64,000 bases of DNA from Sanderia malayensis (Eukaryota; Cnidaria; Scyphozoa; Semaeostomeae; Pelagiidae), in NCBI GenBank assembly GCA_013076295.1, contig RQOL01000906.1, positions 620,001 through 684,000 on the forward strand, read 5' to 3'. Below, piece after piece: positions 11,441-22,600 of this stretch; position 1 is the first letter of the stretch; every line of letters starts with the position of its first letter. The position numbers and the translations under genes were made by a program. The notes under the pieces are model-generated. The model did no database searches and was not told the DNA's origin. It saw nothing but the letters and a program-made list of their open reading frames with translations.

Positions 11441-13458
11441 CATGCTAAGCCCTGTCCTGTGGAGTGCTGTTGGCTACCTCGCTTTGTCATATGATCTCAT
11501 GTGCTCAAGGTCCCCTATCCAGTTCAACCAATTTGTCAATTCTTACGTCCATTCCTATTTAATGAGGAAATGATATATCTATACAATGCAACTCAATCAC
11601 GGTGTATTATAATCACAAGTCTAATCCAAGTTCAATAGACCGAAATTGTGTATAAAAACAACTCTTGTGAAGCATGTTACAATTCAATAAGACTATGAAA
11701 TACAACTCTGAAGGTCGGAAAACGTAACCTGCTCGCAAATATGCCAAACGTTCCTTAGGCCTCGAATTTTAGAAAAATAAAATCGTTTTTGTTGAGGCAA
11801 ATCAATCATGAGAGCAGTAAGCATTGCCCCCCTTAGGCTATAGCGTCATTGCATTTACTGCACCCCCCAGGTCGTATCATCATTATTTGATCAGACGAAT
11901 GGCTGAACATCACAACATAAAAGCGAGGACCGCACTAATTTTTGGACCTTTTGAATATGATAATATTCACCTCAGACAAAAGAATATCTTTGTGCAAATA
12001 AAAACAAAAATCTCTCAACTACTGATAACAACAAAACTTTGTAGAAACATCGTACAAACAAGTACAGATAAAATAAAAGAAATAGAAGTACTTCTTTTAA
12101 TTTACCTTGAAACTACAACTAACATTAATACTACGATTATATGCTGTGCTATATGACTGCAACTAATATACTTATGAGTAATGCTATAACTAACATATAT
12201 ATGATTGCATACATTCCTAAAGCATAGCTGCAAACACAACATATCAATTGATGCATAAAGTGCTCAAATATAACTGTATATATTACCTATCTATTGCTAC
12301 ACAAATTGCTCCGATATAACTGCATATATTATCTATCTATTGCTACAAATATCGCTCCAATATAACTGCATGTACTACCTGTTTATTGCTACATATATTG
12401 CTCTCATATAACTGCATATATTACACTCTATTTCTACATGTATTGCTCCGATGTATTGTATCTCCATATATTACCAACTTATTGAGAAATATACTAAATA
12501 AAAGCAATTGTAAACTTATTTTACACCGAAACTGTTGTTACGTGTACTGCAAACACTTCCTCTGAGTAATACTATGACTACAACATAGATGTCAAAAATT
12601 TCATGCACAAGTCTACCTGCTAGTGCCGCTACCATTACAAATGCTAGAAAGATCAATGCTAGTTCTTCAACTGAAACTGCTACAGCAATTGTTAGCAAGA
12701 TAAGTGCTATAATTACTATGGTCACTGTTAGCAAGCCAATTATACCACTGGAAAAACAACTGCTTGTAAATCAATTTTAGTTCTGCCACTGAAACTGCCA
12801 GTAAAAATCAATGTTATTACTGCAATCGCAACTAGTAAAATCAATACGACTGCCTTTCATGACTACAAAGACCACAACTGCCAAAATTACCAAGAAAATT
12901 ATAATCAAATAACAAATAATATTCTAGTCAAATAAGCTAAACTGAAAACATAATAATGCACAAGATATCCATTGAAATCGGTGAATTACAACCTAATTGG
13001 AAGTGAGGGTTAGGGACACCAGGTCAAAGGTTCAGGGTTCAAGCTTTTGTGTAAATGAAGTCAGAGCAGACCGATATCAAATTCAGCGACCCAGGCTTCA
13101 ACTACGATGACGCGTACAATGCTTAATACATCTCCTAATTTTGTATGCAAACAGATCACAATTCTCTTTCCCCCTTAAGTCACACTCCATAGAAAAAAAT
13201 GTTAACAGCTTCAAGCCCTTTAGCCCCAGTCCTTACAATTTTCATGAACTTGGATACGTATGTGATATAAAACATCGCAAAAGAGCAACATTAATATAGA
13301 TACAAACATTTTCTCACCATATAGGAATGTAGACGCAGTTCAAGAATATGACAACTGGCTGAACCAGAATCAGGGGCCATGAGCCATGAAGACCATACAA
13401 CGCAGCAAGGTAGACCAACAGCAACTCCACAGGATCAGGGCTTAGCATGGCGGACAAG
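11441..13458. repeat. Inverted pair of about 110-bp repeats, about 1.8 kb apart
   Basis: Bases 11441-11545 and the reverse complement of about 13345-13458 share CCGCCATGCTAAGCCCTG, then TCCTGTGGAGT and CTGTTGG, with further weaker matching. They could be the ends of an old element or two copies of a dispersed repeat in opposite orientation. No target duplication was found. Confidence 0.6.
12262..12460. repeat. 46-bp tandem repeat, about 4.3 copies
   Basis: Units begin GCTCnnATATAACTGCATAT at 12262, 12308, 12354 and 12400, with a partial unit at 12445. The period is 46 bp (45 for the last). The region is AT-rich and non-coding. Confidence 0.85.
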
Positions 13459-14980
13459 ACCAAGTGCTTACATCATCACAAACCTAAAAAGAATTATGAA
13501 CTATTAACACAAAATAAATAACCTAAGCCTGAGGGGTTGAAACTGCCTTTGCTTATTGAATTTTCTCGCTTAAGAGAGATTGAAAATGAAAGGGCTGTCT
13601 TCAATCAGAAATAACCTACAAAATTTTATTTGCGGGAAGGAAATGAGTTCCATGGAGCAAAGGTAACCAACTTATAATTTTGGCCCAGAAAACTTCGACC
13701 ATGTTCAAATATATTTTCCAGGATATTCTTCAATAAGCATCAAAGACAGCTTCAAAATTGGCCAATGCAGAAATAACATAAATTAATCAATTACATTTTT
13801 ATGATAAAAAAGAGATTTATGATAACGGATGTTCATTGTTCTCTCTATCTCATCTGAATAACTGGATTTCAAATTGTAAATATTCACTGTTCTTCATCAT
13901 ATTCTTAACTTTACAGAACAGAAATTACAAAAGAATATATAAGAAATGTCTGCATTGGCCAAATGAGCCCCTCCCATAGACTAACACAAAGCAATGATTC
14001 ACCATACTGCTTCAAAAAATGCCTCAAATGCCCCTCTTTTACCCCTTTGAAAAGCACCTCTTTGATAACATGTGAAAACAACTATGATAAAAGGCTATGC
14101 AATGACTGGGCTTGTTCTACAACAAGTAAATGTAGCATGTTAAATCTGGTTGCCATTACTTGGACCATATCTTGCTTGGAGGATCTTTTAAATCCCTATT
14201 GGAATTTAAAATTTTATTGACCACAGTTGGTGCACCCAGGACAGTTCTTGCTTGCATTATATTTATTACTTCAGTTTTATTTAGGTGGATAAAAACCTAA
14301 GTATGGTGGATAAAACCTTACTGCATACAATTATCAAGGGATGTCCACATTATTCATCTCTTTGAATTTGAAGCAATATGGTGACAGATATAAGCTAGAA
14401 AGCAGAATACAAAATATAACACAAAATTCATATCTCCTGCCAATAATGTTGTATCCATGTAATGTTGTATCCAATAATGTTGCATCCAACCAGTCGTCAT
14501 CTTCCATAATGGATGAAAAACTCTGTCATTCCTGCAGAACAAAAAAGTTAGGTCTAAACATTTGCAGCAAAACGTATGCCTTGAGATAAGTCACAAACAC
14601 GACTCCAGTGTAACTATACAGATTCAGTGAACCTGACATATCTATCTCCACAGATTCCAGCATTGTAACTATACAGCTTAAACTAGCCACACATAAAAAT
14701 AAACAATTTCTGAGCATGATACCTTCTTGATCTTCACCAATGAAGAGAAGGGAGTTAATTTTCATGATCTGTTTATGTTTATCCGCCCCAAGCTGCATTT
14801 TAGGCCATTTTCTTCTTTTTCTACTTGCCTTAAGGCCATTAATATGCAATATAATAAAAAATTTATTCGGGGTGTTTGTCTAACAAACATGAAAACAAAT
14901 GTGGTGAGTTAAACTCAAGATTACTTTCTGTATAGCATTACGAGGGAAAATTAAAAGCAAAGCTCACCTTCTTAGTTCTT
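12480..14980. other. No gene recognised
   Basis: AT-rich sequence with only short, low-complexity open frames of unusual composition (for example 12589-12780, rich in Ile/Ser/Thr). A dispersed-repeat copy lies near 14138-14195. I see no exon structure. Confidence 0.45.
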
Positions 14981-14992
14981 GCTAAATCAAAT

Positions 14993-17340
14993 ACCAAAAA
15001 CAAGACAGACGAATATAGGTCTGGAATCTAGACTGACATTGGGATTCCAGACTCACATTGGGAAAGTCGCTGCAAAAGACGGTATTATCATTGATTACTA
15101 CAAATTCGAAGTTTATTCCCTAAAACTACAACTATATGGGGATGTTTTCAGCAAAAAACCGCATCTCTATCTTGCTTGTACTTCTGAATCGAGCGGGAAA
15201 TATTTTGTCACTTGCTCTTCGACATGGCGGCCTTGCCAAGCTGGCCTACCGTAAACATGGTAAAAATTTCAAAGCCTTTCATTTTTAAGAAATTCGAAGT
15301 TTATTCCCTAACACTACAACTACATGGGGATGTTTTCGGCAAAAAACCGCATCTCTATCTTGCTTGTACTTCTGAATCGAGCGGGAAATATTTTGTCACT
15401 TGCTCTTCGAAAAGGCGGCCTTGCCAAGCTGGCCTAACGTAAACATGGTAAAAATTTCGAAGTCTTTCATTTTTAAGAAATTCGAAGTTTATTCCCTAAC
15501 ACTACAACTATATGGGGATGTGTTCAGCAAAAAACCGCATCTCTATCTTGCTTGTACTTCTGAATCGAGCGGGAAATACCTTGTCACTTGCTCTTCGAAA
15601 AGGCTGCCTTTCCAACTTTTCGAAGTGGCTGTCGACGCTACTAAAACCCGGAACAAGCAGAAAAGAGACGTACATTTTGATTTTCCAGACTCACATTGGC
15701 AAAGTTGCTGCAAAAGACAGAATTATCATTGCTGGGTATAAATTCGAAGTTTATTCCCTAAAACTACAACTATATGGGGATGTTTTCAGCAAAAAACCGC
15801 ATCTCTATCTCGCTTGTAGTTCTGAATCGAGCGGGAAATATTTTGTCACTTGCTCTTCGACATGGCGGTCTTGCCAAGCTGGTTTACCGTGGTCCGTTCC
15901 GTGAACTTGGTAATTTTACATTTCCCAAGTGCTGATGACGTAGCTCGAAAATTTATGACCATGTCTTGAACTGGAAAAAGGACTCCAAGAAATAAGCATC
16001 TTTGCATTGTTATGTGACTTGTATTTTCTCATGGATTTTGGAATTTATATAAATTACAATACTTTCTTGTTGATTCAAATTGACCATTAGTAACTAAAAT
16101 ATAAATAGCTTTTACTTGTAAGTTTAATTGAGTTAATTTCAGAATATGTGTAAAAGACAGTCAAATTCTCTTTGCTTGACGTTCTTGTCTGTGTCAATTC
16201 TTATTGCGAGAATCTCAAATACATTCTCAAATACATCTGAATTGCCATTAATTGCCATCTATGTTGGAGGCTGTGCCTGTGTACATCCGATCCGTTCATT
16301 TATTTTAACGAATAACCACATTTCCAAAAACGATTGCCGAGGATAGAAAATTTTGGCAAAAGTATTGGCAAAAGTAACAATTTTCGAGCTACGTCATCAG
16401 CACTTGGGAAATGTAAAATTACCAAGTTCACGGAACGGACCACGGTAAACCAGCTTGGCAAGACCGCCATGTCGAAGAGCAAGTGACAAAATATTTCCCG
16501 CTCGATTCAGAACTACAAGCGAGATAGAGATGCGGTTTTTTGCTGAAAACATCCCCATATAGTTGTAGTTTTAGGGAATAAACTTCGAATTTATACCCAG
16601 CAATGATAATTCTGTCTTTTGCAGCAACTTTGGCCAATGTGAGTCTGGAAAATCAAAATGTACGTCTCTTTTCTGCTTGTTCCGGGTTTTAGTAGCGTCG
16701 ACAGCCACTTCGAAAAGTTGGAAAGGCAGCCTTTTCGAAGAGCAAGTGACAAGGTATTTCCCGCTCGATTCAGAAGTACAAGCAAGATAGAGATGCGGTT
16801 TTTTGCTGAACACATCCCCATATAGTTGTAGTGTTAGGGAATAAACTTCGAATTTCTTAAAAATGAAAGACTTCGAAATTTTTACCATGTTTACGTTAGG
16901 CCAGCTTGGCAAGGCCGCCTTTTCGAAGAGCAAGTGACAAAATATTTCCCGCTCGATTCAGAAGTACAAGCAAGATAGAGATGCGGTTTTTTGCCGAAAA
17001 CATCCCCATATAGTTGTAGTGTTAGGGAATAAACTTCGAATTTCTTAAAAATGAAAGACTTCGAAATTTTTACCATGTTTACGTTAGGCCAGCTTGGCAA
17101 GGCCGCCTTTTCGAAGAGCAAGTGACAAAATATTTCCCGCTCGATTCAGAAGTACAAGCAAGATAGAGATGCGGTTTTTTGCCGAAAACATCCCCATATA
17201 GTTGTAGTGTTAGGGAATAAACTTCGAATTTGTGGTAATCAATGATAATACCGTCTTTTGCAGCGACTTTCCCAATGTGAGTCTGGAATCCCAATGTGAG
17301 TCTACATTCCAGACCTATATTCAACTGTCTTGTTTCTGGT
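14993..17340. mobile_element. Mutator-like foldback transposon (long-TIR, non-autonomous)
   Basis: The 2348-bp element is flanked by a perfect 9-bp direct repeat, AAATCAAAT, at 14984-14992 and 17341-17349. A 9-bp target duplication is typical of Mutator-like elements. The terminal inverted repeats are 961 bp each (14993-15953 and 16380-17340) and begin ACCARAAACAAGACAG. Each arm contains four copies of a unit starting AAATTCGAAGTTTATTCCC. In the left arm they start at 15102, 15290, 15478 and 15740, so the period is 188 bp except for one longer step. The 426-bp centre (15954-16379) is unrelated unique sequence. Open frames in the arms are mirror copies of the repeat, not genes. Arm-to-arm identity looks very high by eye. 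Confidence 0.88.
15954..16379. other. Unique loop of the foldback element
   Basis: This is the single-copy spacer between the two arms. It includes an open frame of 66 codons (16146-16346) that matches nothing I know. It is AT-rich with no exon signals. Confidence 0.5.
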
Positions 17341-17428
17341 AAATCAAATCAAGTAGTTTGGATTGGATCGGTTGGTGATAGATATCAAAGGCCAGAGGGA
17401 GGTTGGCGAGAATTAATATTTTCGTGGC

Positions 17429-17502
17429 TCAGGACCGAGACCGAGAACAATATTCGTACGACAATAAACGTCGTTATTGTCGTATCGGTCTATCGGTCTC
17501 AG
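17429..17502. repeat. Long hairpin near the left inverted repeat
   Basis: The core TACGACAATAA is followed after six bases by its complement TTATTGTCGTA (17457-17484). It is enclosed by GACCGAGACCGA on the left and the near-complementary TCGGTCTATCGGTCTC on the right. It lies upstream of the first exon of the Ulp1-like gene. Confidence 0.65.
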
Positions 17503-17580
17503 GCTCAGAATTATAGACAGTCTTTTGGCGCGAATTTAATTTCTTATAAAAAACTGTGTTTCTCGCTGTTGTTTCTTTAG

Positions 17581-18805
17581 AAAGGAATCTAGATGCAGAT
17601 GAAAGTGCTTTTGAAATACATGTGACTGAGACATTACAAGAAGCTCTGCAGCTCATAAACCAGCATGAAACAAAGTTTACAGTACGCTACAGTATGTATT
17701 ACTCAACCAAGAACTTTGGCAAAATCGGTAAGTGAGATATTGATGACATTCCCTCATATTTATGTTTTGGCTTGTTAAGTCGGCATCCAAAAACTGTATG
17801 ATTTTACTTTCAGAACTGAATGGAGAAAAACATAAAGTTCTATGGGAAGACGCGCATCATCCGTTCACTGGAGTACCCTTCTTTATATTGGGTGATAAAA
17901 GAATGGATTGTCAACATGGAATTGACATGGAAGTCACCATTTCAAGATCTTTCACGCTCAGATCTAAACAAGACAGACATGAAAGTCTTTGAAAAAAATG
18001 AAATGTTGAATGACAAAATTATCAATGTTTTTCAAAGAATGCTGGCAAAGGATATCCCTGAGGCATCAGGTTTACAAGATACTGTTCTTGGGCAAAGACT
18101 GCACTTTAAACCCATGCCAAGCATGCCCTTTGTCCAGATAGTTCATGATGGAAAATTACACTGGGTAGTATTAACCACATATGGATGTCAAGAGGGTGAA
18201 ATTTTGTTGTTGGATAGTTTGTTTTCTGGCAACATCAATCAAGCAGTTAAGCAACAAATATGCCATCTCATGAAATGTCAACATGACATAATTAAAGTGA
18301 AAGTGGCACCAGTGCAGCAGCAAACAAACAGCTTTGATTGTGGAGTTTTTTCAATTGCATTTATGCACAGCACAGTTGTTGGAGAAAATATTTCTACAAT
18401 CAGCTATGATCAAGTAAAGATGAGATTGACCTTGTTGCAATCACTATTGAGGAACACAGTGTTACCTTTTCCCCCAGCACCTTACAAAGTCAAACGTTGC
18501 CGACCTAAAACCATTGAAATACCAATTTTCTGCAGTTGTCGTCAGTTGTGGTTGAAAGCTCATGCCAATATGGTTGCAAAGTAAGCTGTTTACATTTACA
18601 TTCACTAGGAGATTTTTAAAATAAGAAAAAGTTGCAATATCCTTCGCATGCATGCACACTATTTTGACAAGGAACATTGTTTTTCAGGCAAATGGCAGAA
18701 TGCTCTTCCTGCAGAAAATGGTTCCACAGAATGTGTGAAAGGATTCCATCAGTCATATTTACTGATGAAACAACCACTTGGATTTGTTCAGCATGTCACA
18801 ATTAG
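17581..18805 (+). pseudogene. Ulp1-like cysteine protease with C-terminal PHD finger, frameshifted
   Basis: Three exon-like blocks are visible: 17581-17727, 17814-18580 and 18688-18805 (stop TAG). Block 1 and the start of block 2 share a frame encoding FTVRYSMYYSTKNFGKIG, then GVPFFILGDKRMDCQHG. This resembles the FAR1/ZSWIM3-type DNA-binding region found in transposase-related proteins (inference). That frame stops at 17990-17992. The protease reads in another frame from about 17940. It has LHWVVLTT (catalytic His), LLLDSLF (Asp), and QQTNSFDCGVFSIAF (Gln and nucleophilic Cys), so the C48 catalytic set is complete. Block 3 completes a PHD-type zinc finger (FCSC, CSSCRKWFHRMC, WICSAC). No plausible intron bridges the frame change, so it is probably a broken gene, unless an unseen upstream start feeds the protease frame. 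Confidence 0.75.
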
Positions 18806-19616
18806 GTTAGTTATTTTTGTAACCCTAGTAAATTTAAAACAAAACGTATATTCACCAAAAATATAAGGAGTGGCTCCTTGCACCAAAACTTGGCATATTT
18901 GCAACAAACTGAACCGTTATCGCTAATAATATCTAATCGATCGTTCGTGTTGTTATTAATTTTTTATTTCAACCATTTTATTTTAGTTAATGTTTTCTTA
19001 CTTGACCTGGATGTTTCCCTATTTTCATAATCTTCACAGATTCATTTGATATATACTTTAGGAGCTTTCTGTCGCTTCGTAAGCACCAGGACCACCAAAT
19101 GGTGCTTTAGATCCGTAAAATAGTTTTATCGTCTTGCTGTCAAGTTCGTTAGTCCACCCACCACCCACAGTTTTGCGGTTTTCGGTCCAGTAACTATTAT
19201 TTTCCGATTTCTCGTCGGTTGGTTAGGTTTGTCGGCCACTCCATCAATCGGATTTTTCCGATAATTAACCTCCCTCTGGCCTTTGATATCTATCACCAAC
19301 CGATTGTCCAGTGCCAGTCCTTCAATGGCGTTATTCATGGAGGCTGGGGTCCAGTCACGTCATTTCAAGGGGCCGTTGCCAGGAATCAGATGCATTTCCG
19401 TTTTGGATGGTACATGGAACAACTTCTTATTACAATTTGATGTTAGAAACTAAAGTAATATTCTAAAATTACATTTTATTAATTACATTTTGATTCACAA
19501 TATAAAATATTCCAACGATTACAAAATTACCAATTTATTCCAGATCATGTGGCAACCAAAGCCTGACAAAGAGTAAATAATTGCATTGATAGTTCAAGAC
19601 ATCATTCTGTATTCTA
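18806..19616. other. 3' part of the Ulp1 element and intergenic sequence
   Basis: Contains the right inverted repeat (19267-19304) and unassigned AT-rich sequence up to the PDZ gene. No exon was recognised. Confidence 0.5.
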
Positions 19617-22600
19617 TCATAGGTTTGTAGCTGTATGGTCCTCTGGGACTGTTGAAATAGAAAACATAGCAATAAGCAAATCTCGACACATTTCAATAGT
19701 GTAACACCATCATATCTTGGAGCATGATAATAGAACGTTGAACATACTTATGGAAAAATCATACCTATATCCAAAAAGTTTTGTCTCACGTTGGCATTTG
19801 TCATCTCAAATGACACGTGGTCAGTTTTTCGACCACCTTTTGGGCCATGTTTTTTCAAGGTAGATTTCAGTTCACTTTCTATTTTCTTTCGCGTATCTGT
19901 TCAAAGTGCATAAAAGAAAAAAACTTAAGAAAACAAAAAGGTTACAAAATAAACACACAATAATGAAAAAATGCGGTTTAAAATCACCTTCTTCTTTCTT
20001 AAATCCGTAGTTGACGTTGTCTAACCCGAAACTGTCATCGTTTGACTGGTTCCTGAGAAGATCCAGTGTTGAACTTGTGCTGGTGTCAAATATTTCAGTC
20101 ATTGTAACCGTTCTTTGCTTTGGTTTCTTCTTCAGTTCTCCTGTGTTTTTCTTCGTTGACATGCAATCACTTCTGGACCGAGGCCTCTTCTCTTCAGCAT
20201 AAAATAAAAATCGAAGATTAATAAATCGTAAAGTAACTTTACAAGATTCTGTCCGATTCTGTCCACTATTTTCGACCATAAAAGCTGCATTCTTACCTGG
20301 GAATACCTCCAATTTAAAATCGCTCTTCGTATTTTCACTCAACTTGTCAATAAGTTCACTAACAACTTCTTCCACATCCTTTGTTCGTCCAATCAAAAGA
20401 GTTACCTCTCCAAACGTATTCTACGAAAACAAGGTTACAACATAAGCTGTCATTTGGTGACATATATAGATAGAAGCAACCCGATAGCATGACTTGTTGA
20501 AGCATGCGATGGTGAATTACCTTAAGAAAATTCACAGCTTCTTGCTGAGATGCATTTCTCATATCTCGGCCATTGCATTTCAATAGACGGTCTCCTTGTT
20601 TAATTAAGCAACATGCATCTGCCAAGCCTCCGGGAGCCTGAATAATAGATAGATCGTAGTTAATACACAAAGTTGCAAAATGAAAACACAATTTTATATC
20701 CATCTGTTTAAAAATTTGTGCAAAAATAATATTTGAGAAATACGCTAGGTTAAAGATACAGCTTTACGATGTAAGGAAGAAAATCAAAAACACATATGGA
20801 AACATCAGGACCTTATTGAAAACAGTGTACATATTACTACTGAGAAGTAATCCTGTATAAATATTCGACTAAATAATAATGATAATAATAATAGTTACTT
20901 ACCAAATAGGTGACAAATACCCCTTTTCCATCTCTATAAATAAATTCATGGCTATCAGTCACTTATTATTCTTATGCTGCAGTGCAGTAGAACTAGGCTC
21001 ACTTGCTTGTGAGACAATATACACTAAAATCAACTAAATGAATTCTAAAGACATGTATCAATACTCACTTTCTTCCATAGATCCCAAGACCAAGGTTATC
21101 ATTGATACCTTTCCTCAGTACAACGGCAAATTCAGTGACTGGGTCTGCGTTGCACAAAGTAAAAAATAAAAATAAAAGATACAAGAAAAGTTCGCCTGTA
21201 CTTTTACACCTTAATTAATAGCATATAAGACGAAATGGTATGATGGTTGCGGTGTAGCTTAGTGGTTAAGGCGCTTGATTTCGTATCCTTTAAGGGTAAT
21301 CCTGTAACCTTCGTGGGTTCGAATCCAGGAATAGTCGGAACCACGAACTACAAGCCGTCAGCCAAAGCCAACTCAGCTGTCCATCCTTTCGAGGTAGGTA
21401 AATGAGTACCCAGGGTATTCGCCCTAGAATATCATTCTGGGGGCACAATCCGCAGGCCCACATCAGCTGTATAGCTGCCACAACCCTCAGCCTGCGTTAA
21501 CAAATAAATATTGCTTGCTTGCTTGCTAAATATCTTTTCTTCTATATATAAGAAAGTATATTTATATATCGAGTGTAGATCAAGGTAGAGAAAAAATGAA
21601 ACGACTATTTTCTCACCCATACAGTTGGTAAATAATGCTTCGATGTTTTCACGATAAACAGTAAGCCTTACAGGGTTTTTTGCAAGCCTCAAAAGCTGCA
21701 CTGCCTCTTCGTGTGAACAGCATTCGAGATCTTTGCCGTTTACCTGGGTAAATAAAAACATTACGATAATTGTAAACTTCGCAGGTAGTGAAGTGCTTCG
21801 AAAGACGCAGCTATACTAATTTAATTTTTATATTTGCGAACCAAATAAATAAGCCAGGAAGATGGAGATAACTTTAATTTGTGCGCACATTTCATAGATT
21901 TGCAAGGATTCCATTTCTGAAAATTCAGCAGTAGTCAATTCTGTTTGCACGGGACAACTTGGTGAAATCAGCGCATTGCGATCATATGTATTTGAATACG
22001 AAATCTAAATGAATGTTTTTATGCTTACCGAGACAATTTGATCACCACATTTCAGCCGACCATCTTTACCGGCTGCTCCTTTCGGACTGACAGCAGATAT
22101 CAGCACACCTCCCTTCGTTACAAAATAAATAGAAAAAAATTACCCAACAGAGCGCGCCGAGTCCTAAATATATGCATAGTAGCTAAATATTATGGGGGCA
22201 GATTTCTCACTTAATCTCACGAAATCTCTAGAATTATGCTAGATTTCTCACGAAATCTAGCATAATTCTAGCATAATTTTAACATCGTTTTGTCAAAGGT
22301 GTTGCTTCCCTTTATAAGTGTGTGTCACGAGGAAAATCGGCTGCTTAAGTCGGCTGGAGTACCAATATTTTGATCCCACCGAGGTGAGATCCGGCTGGCT
22401 GAGAGCAAGATCTCACTTCTCTGGAATAAGGCCCCGTTCACACGATGCCGGATTCATTTCGTTTCGGATTCCATAGGCAATCCGATATGAAATTTTTTTC
22501 TGTTCACACGATGCCGGATTCACTTTCGTTTTCTGTTCACACGACTACGCTCCGCTCCGCGCGGCCCACAGGCCCACATCAATGCCTATTGTTAAAACAA

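Larger units (their letters stand above)
17367..19304 (+). mobile_element. Candidate DNA transposon carrying a Ulp1-like gene
   Basis: A perfect 38-bp sequence at 17367-17404, starting ATCGGTTGGTGATAGATATC, recurs as its reverse complement at 19267-19304. Between them lies a gene with an Ulp1/SENP protease domain and a PHD finger. Inverted repeats around a Ulp1 gene are known from plant KI-MULEs and other elements. No target duplication is evident next to the repeats, so the true ends may lie elsewhere. The element begins only 17 bp beyond the foldback target duplication. Confidence 0.6.

Noticed and set aside
11824..12156. 110-codon open frame on the plus strand
   Set aside because: Low-complexity Ile/Thr-rich translation running into AT-rich repeat DNA; looks like chance.
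15102..17231. A family of open reading frames sharing the motif FEVYSLxLQLYGDV on both strands
   Set aside because: They are eight mirror and tandem copies of the foldback repeat unit. Each is cut at the unit junctions and appears on opposite strands of the two arms, so the open frames follow from repetition and not from coding.
14993..17340. CRISPR-like or satellite array
   Set aside because: Units are contiguous 188-bp repeats in inverted arms within a transposon, with no short repeat/unique spacer pattern, in an animal genome.
21248..21330. Functional tRNA gene
   Set aside because: Boxes A and B are present but extra bases prevent a normal cloverleaf, and the sequence continues as a SINE body with a tail.
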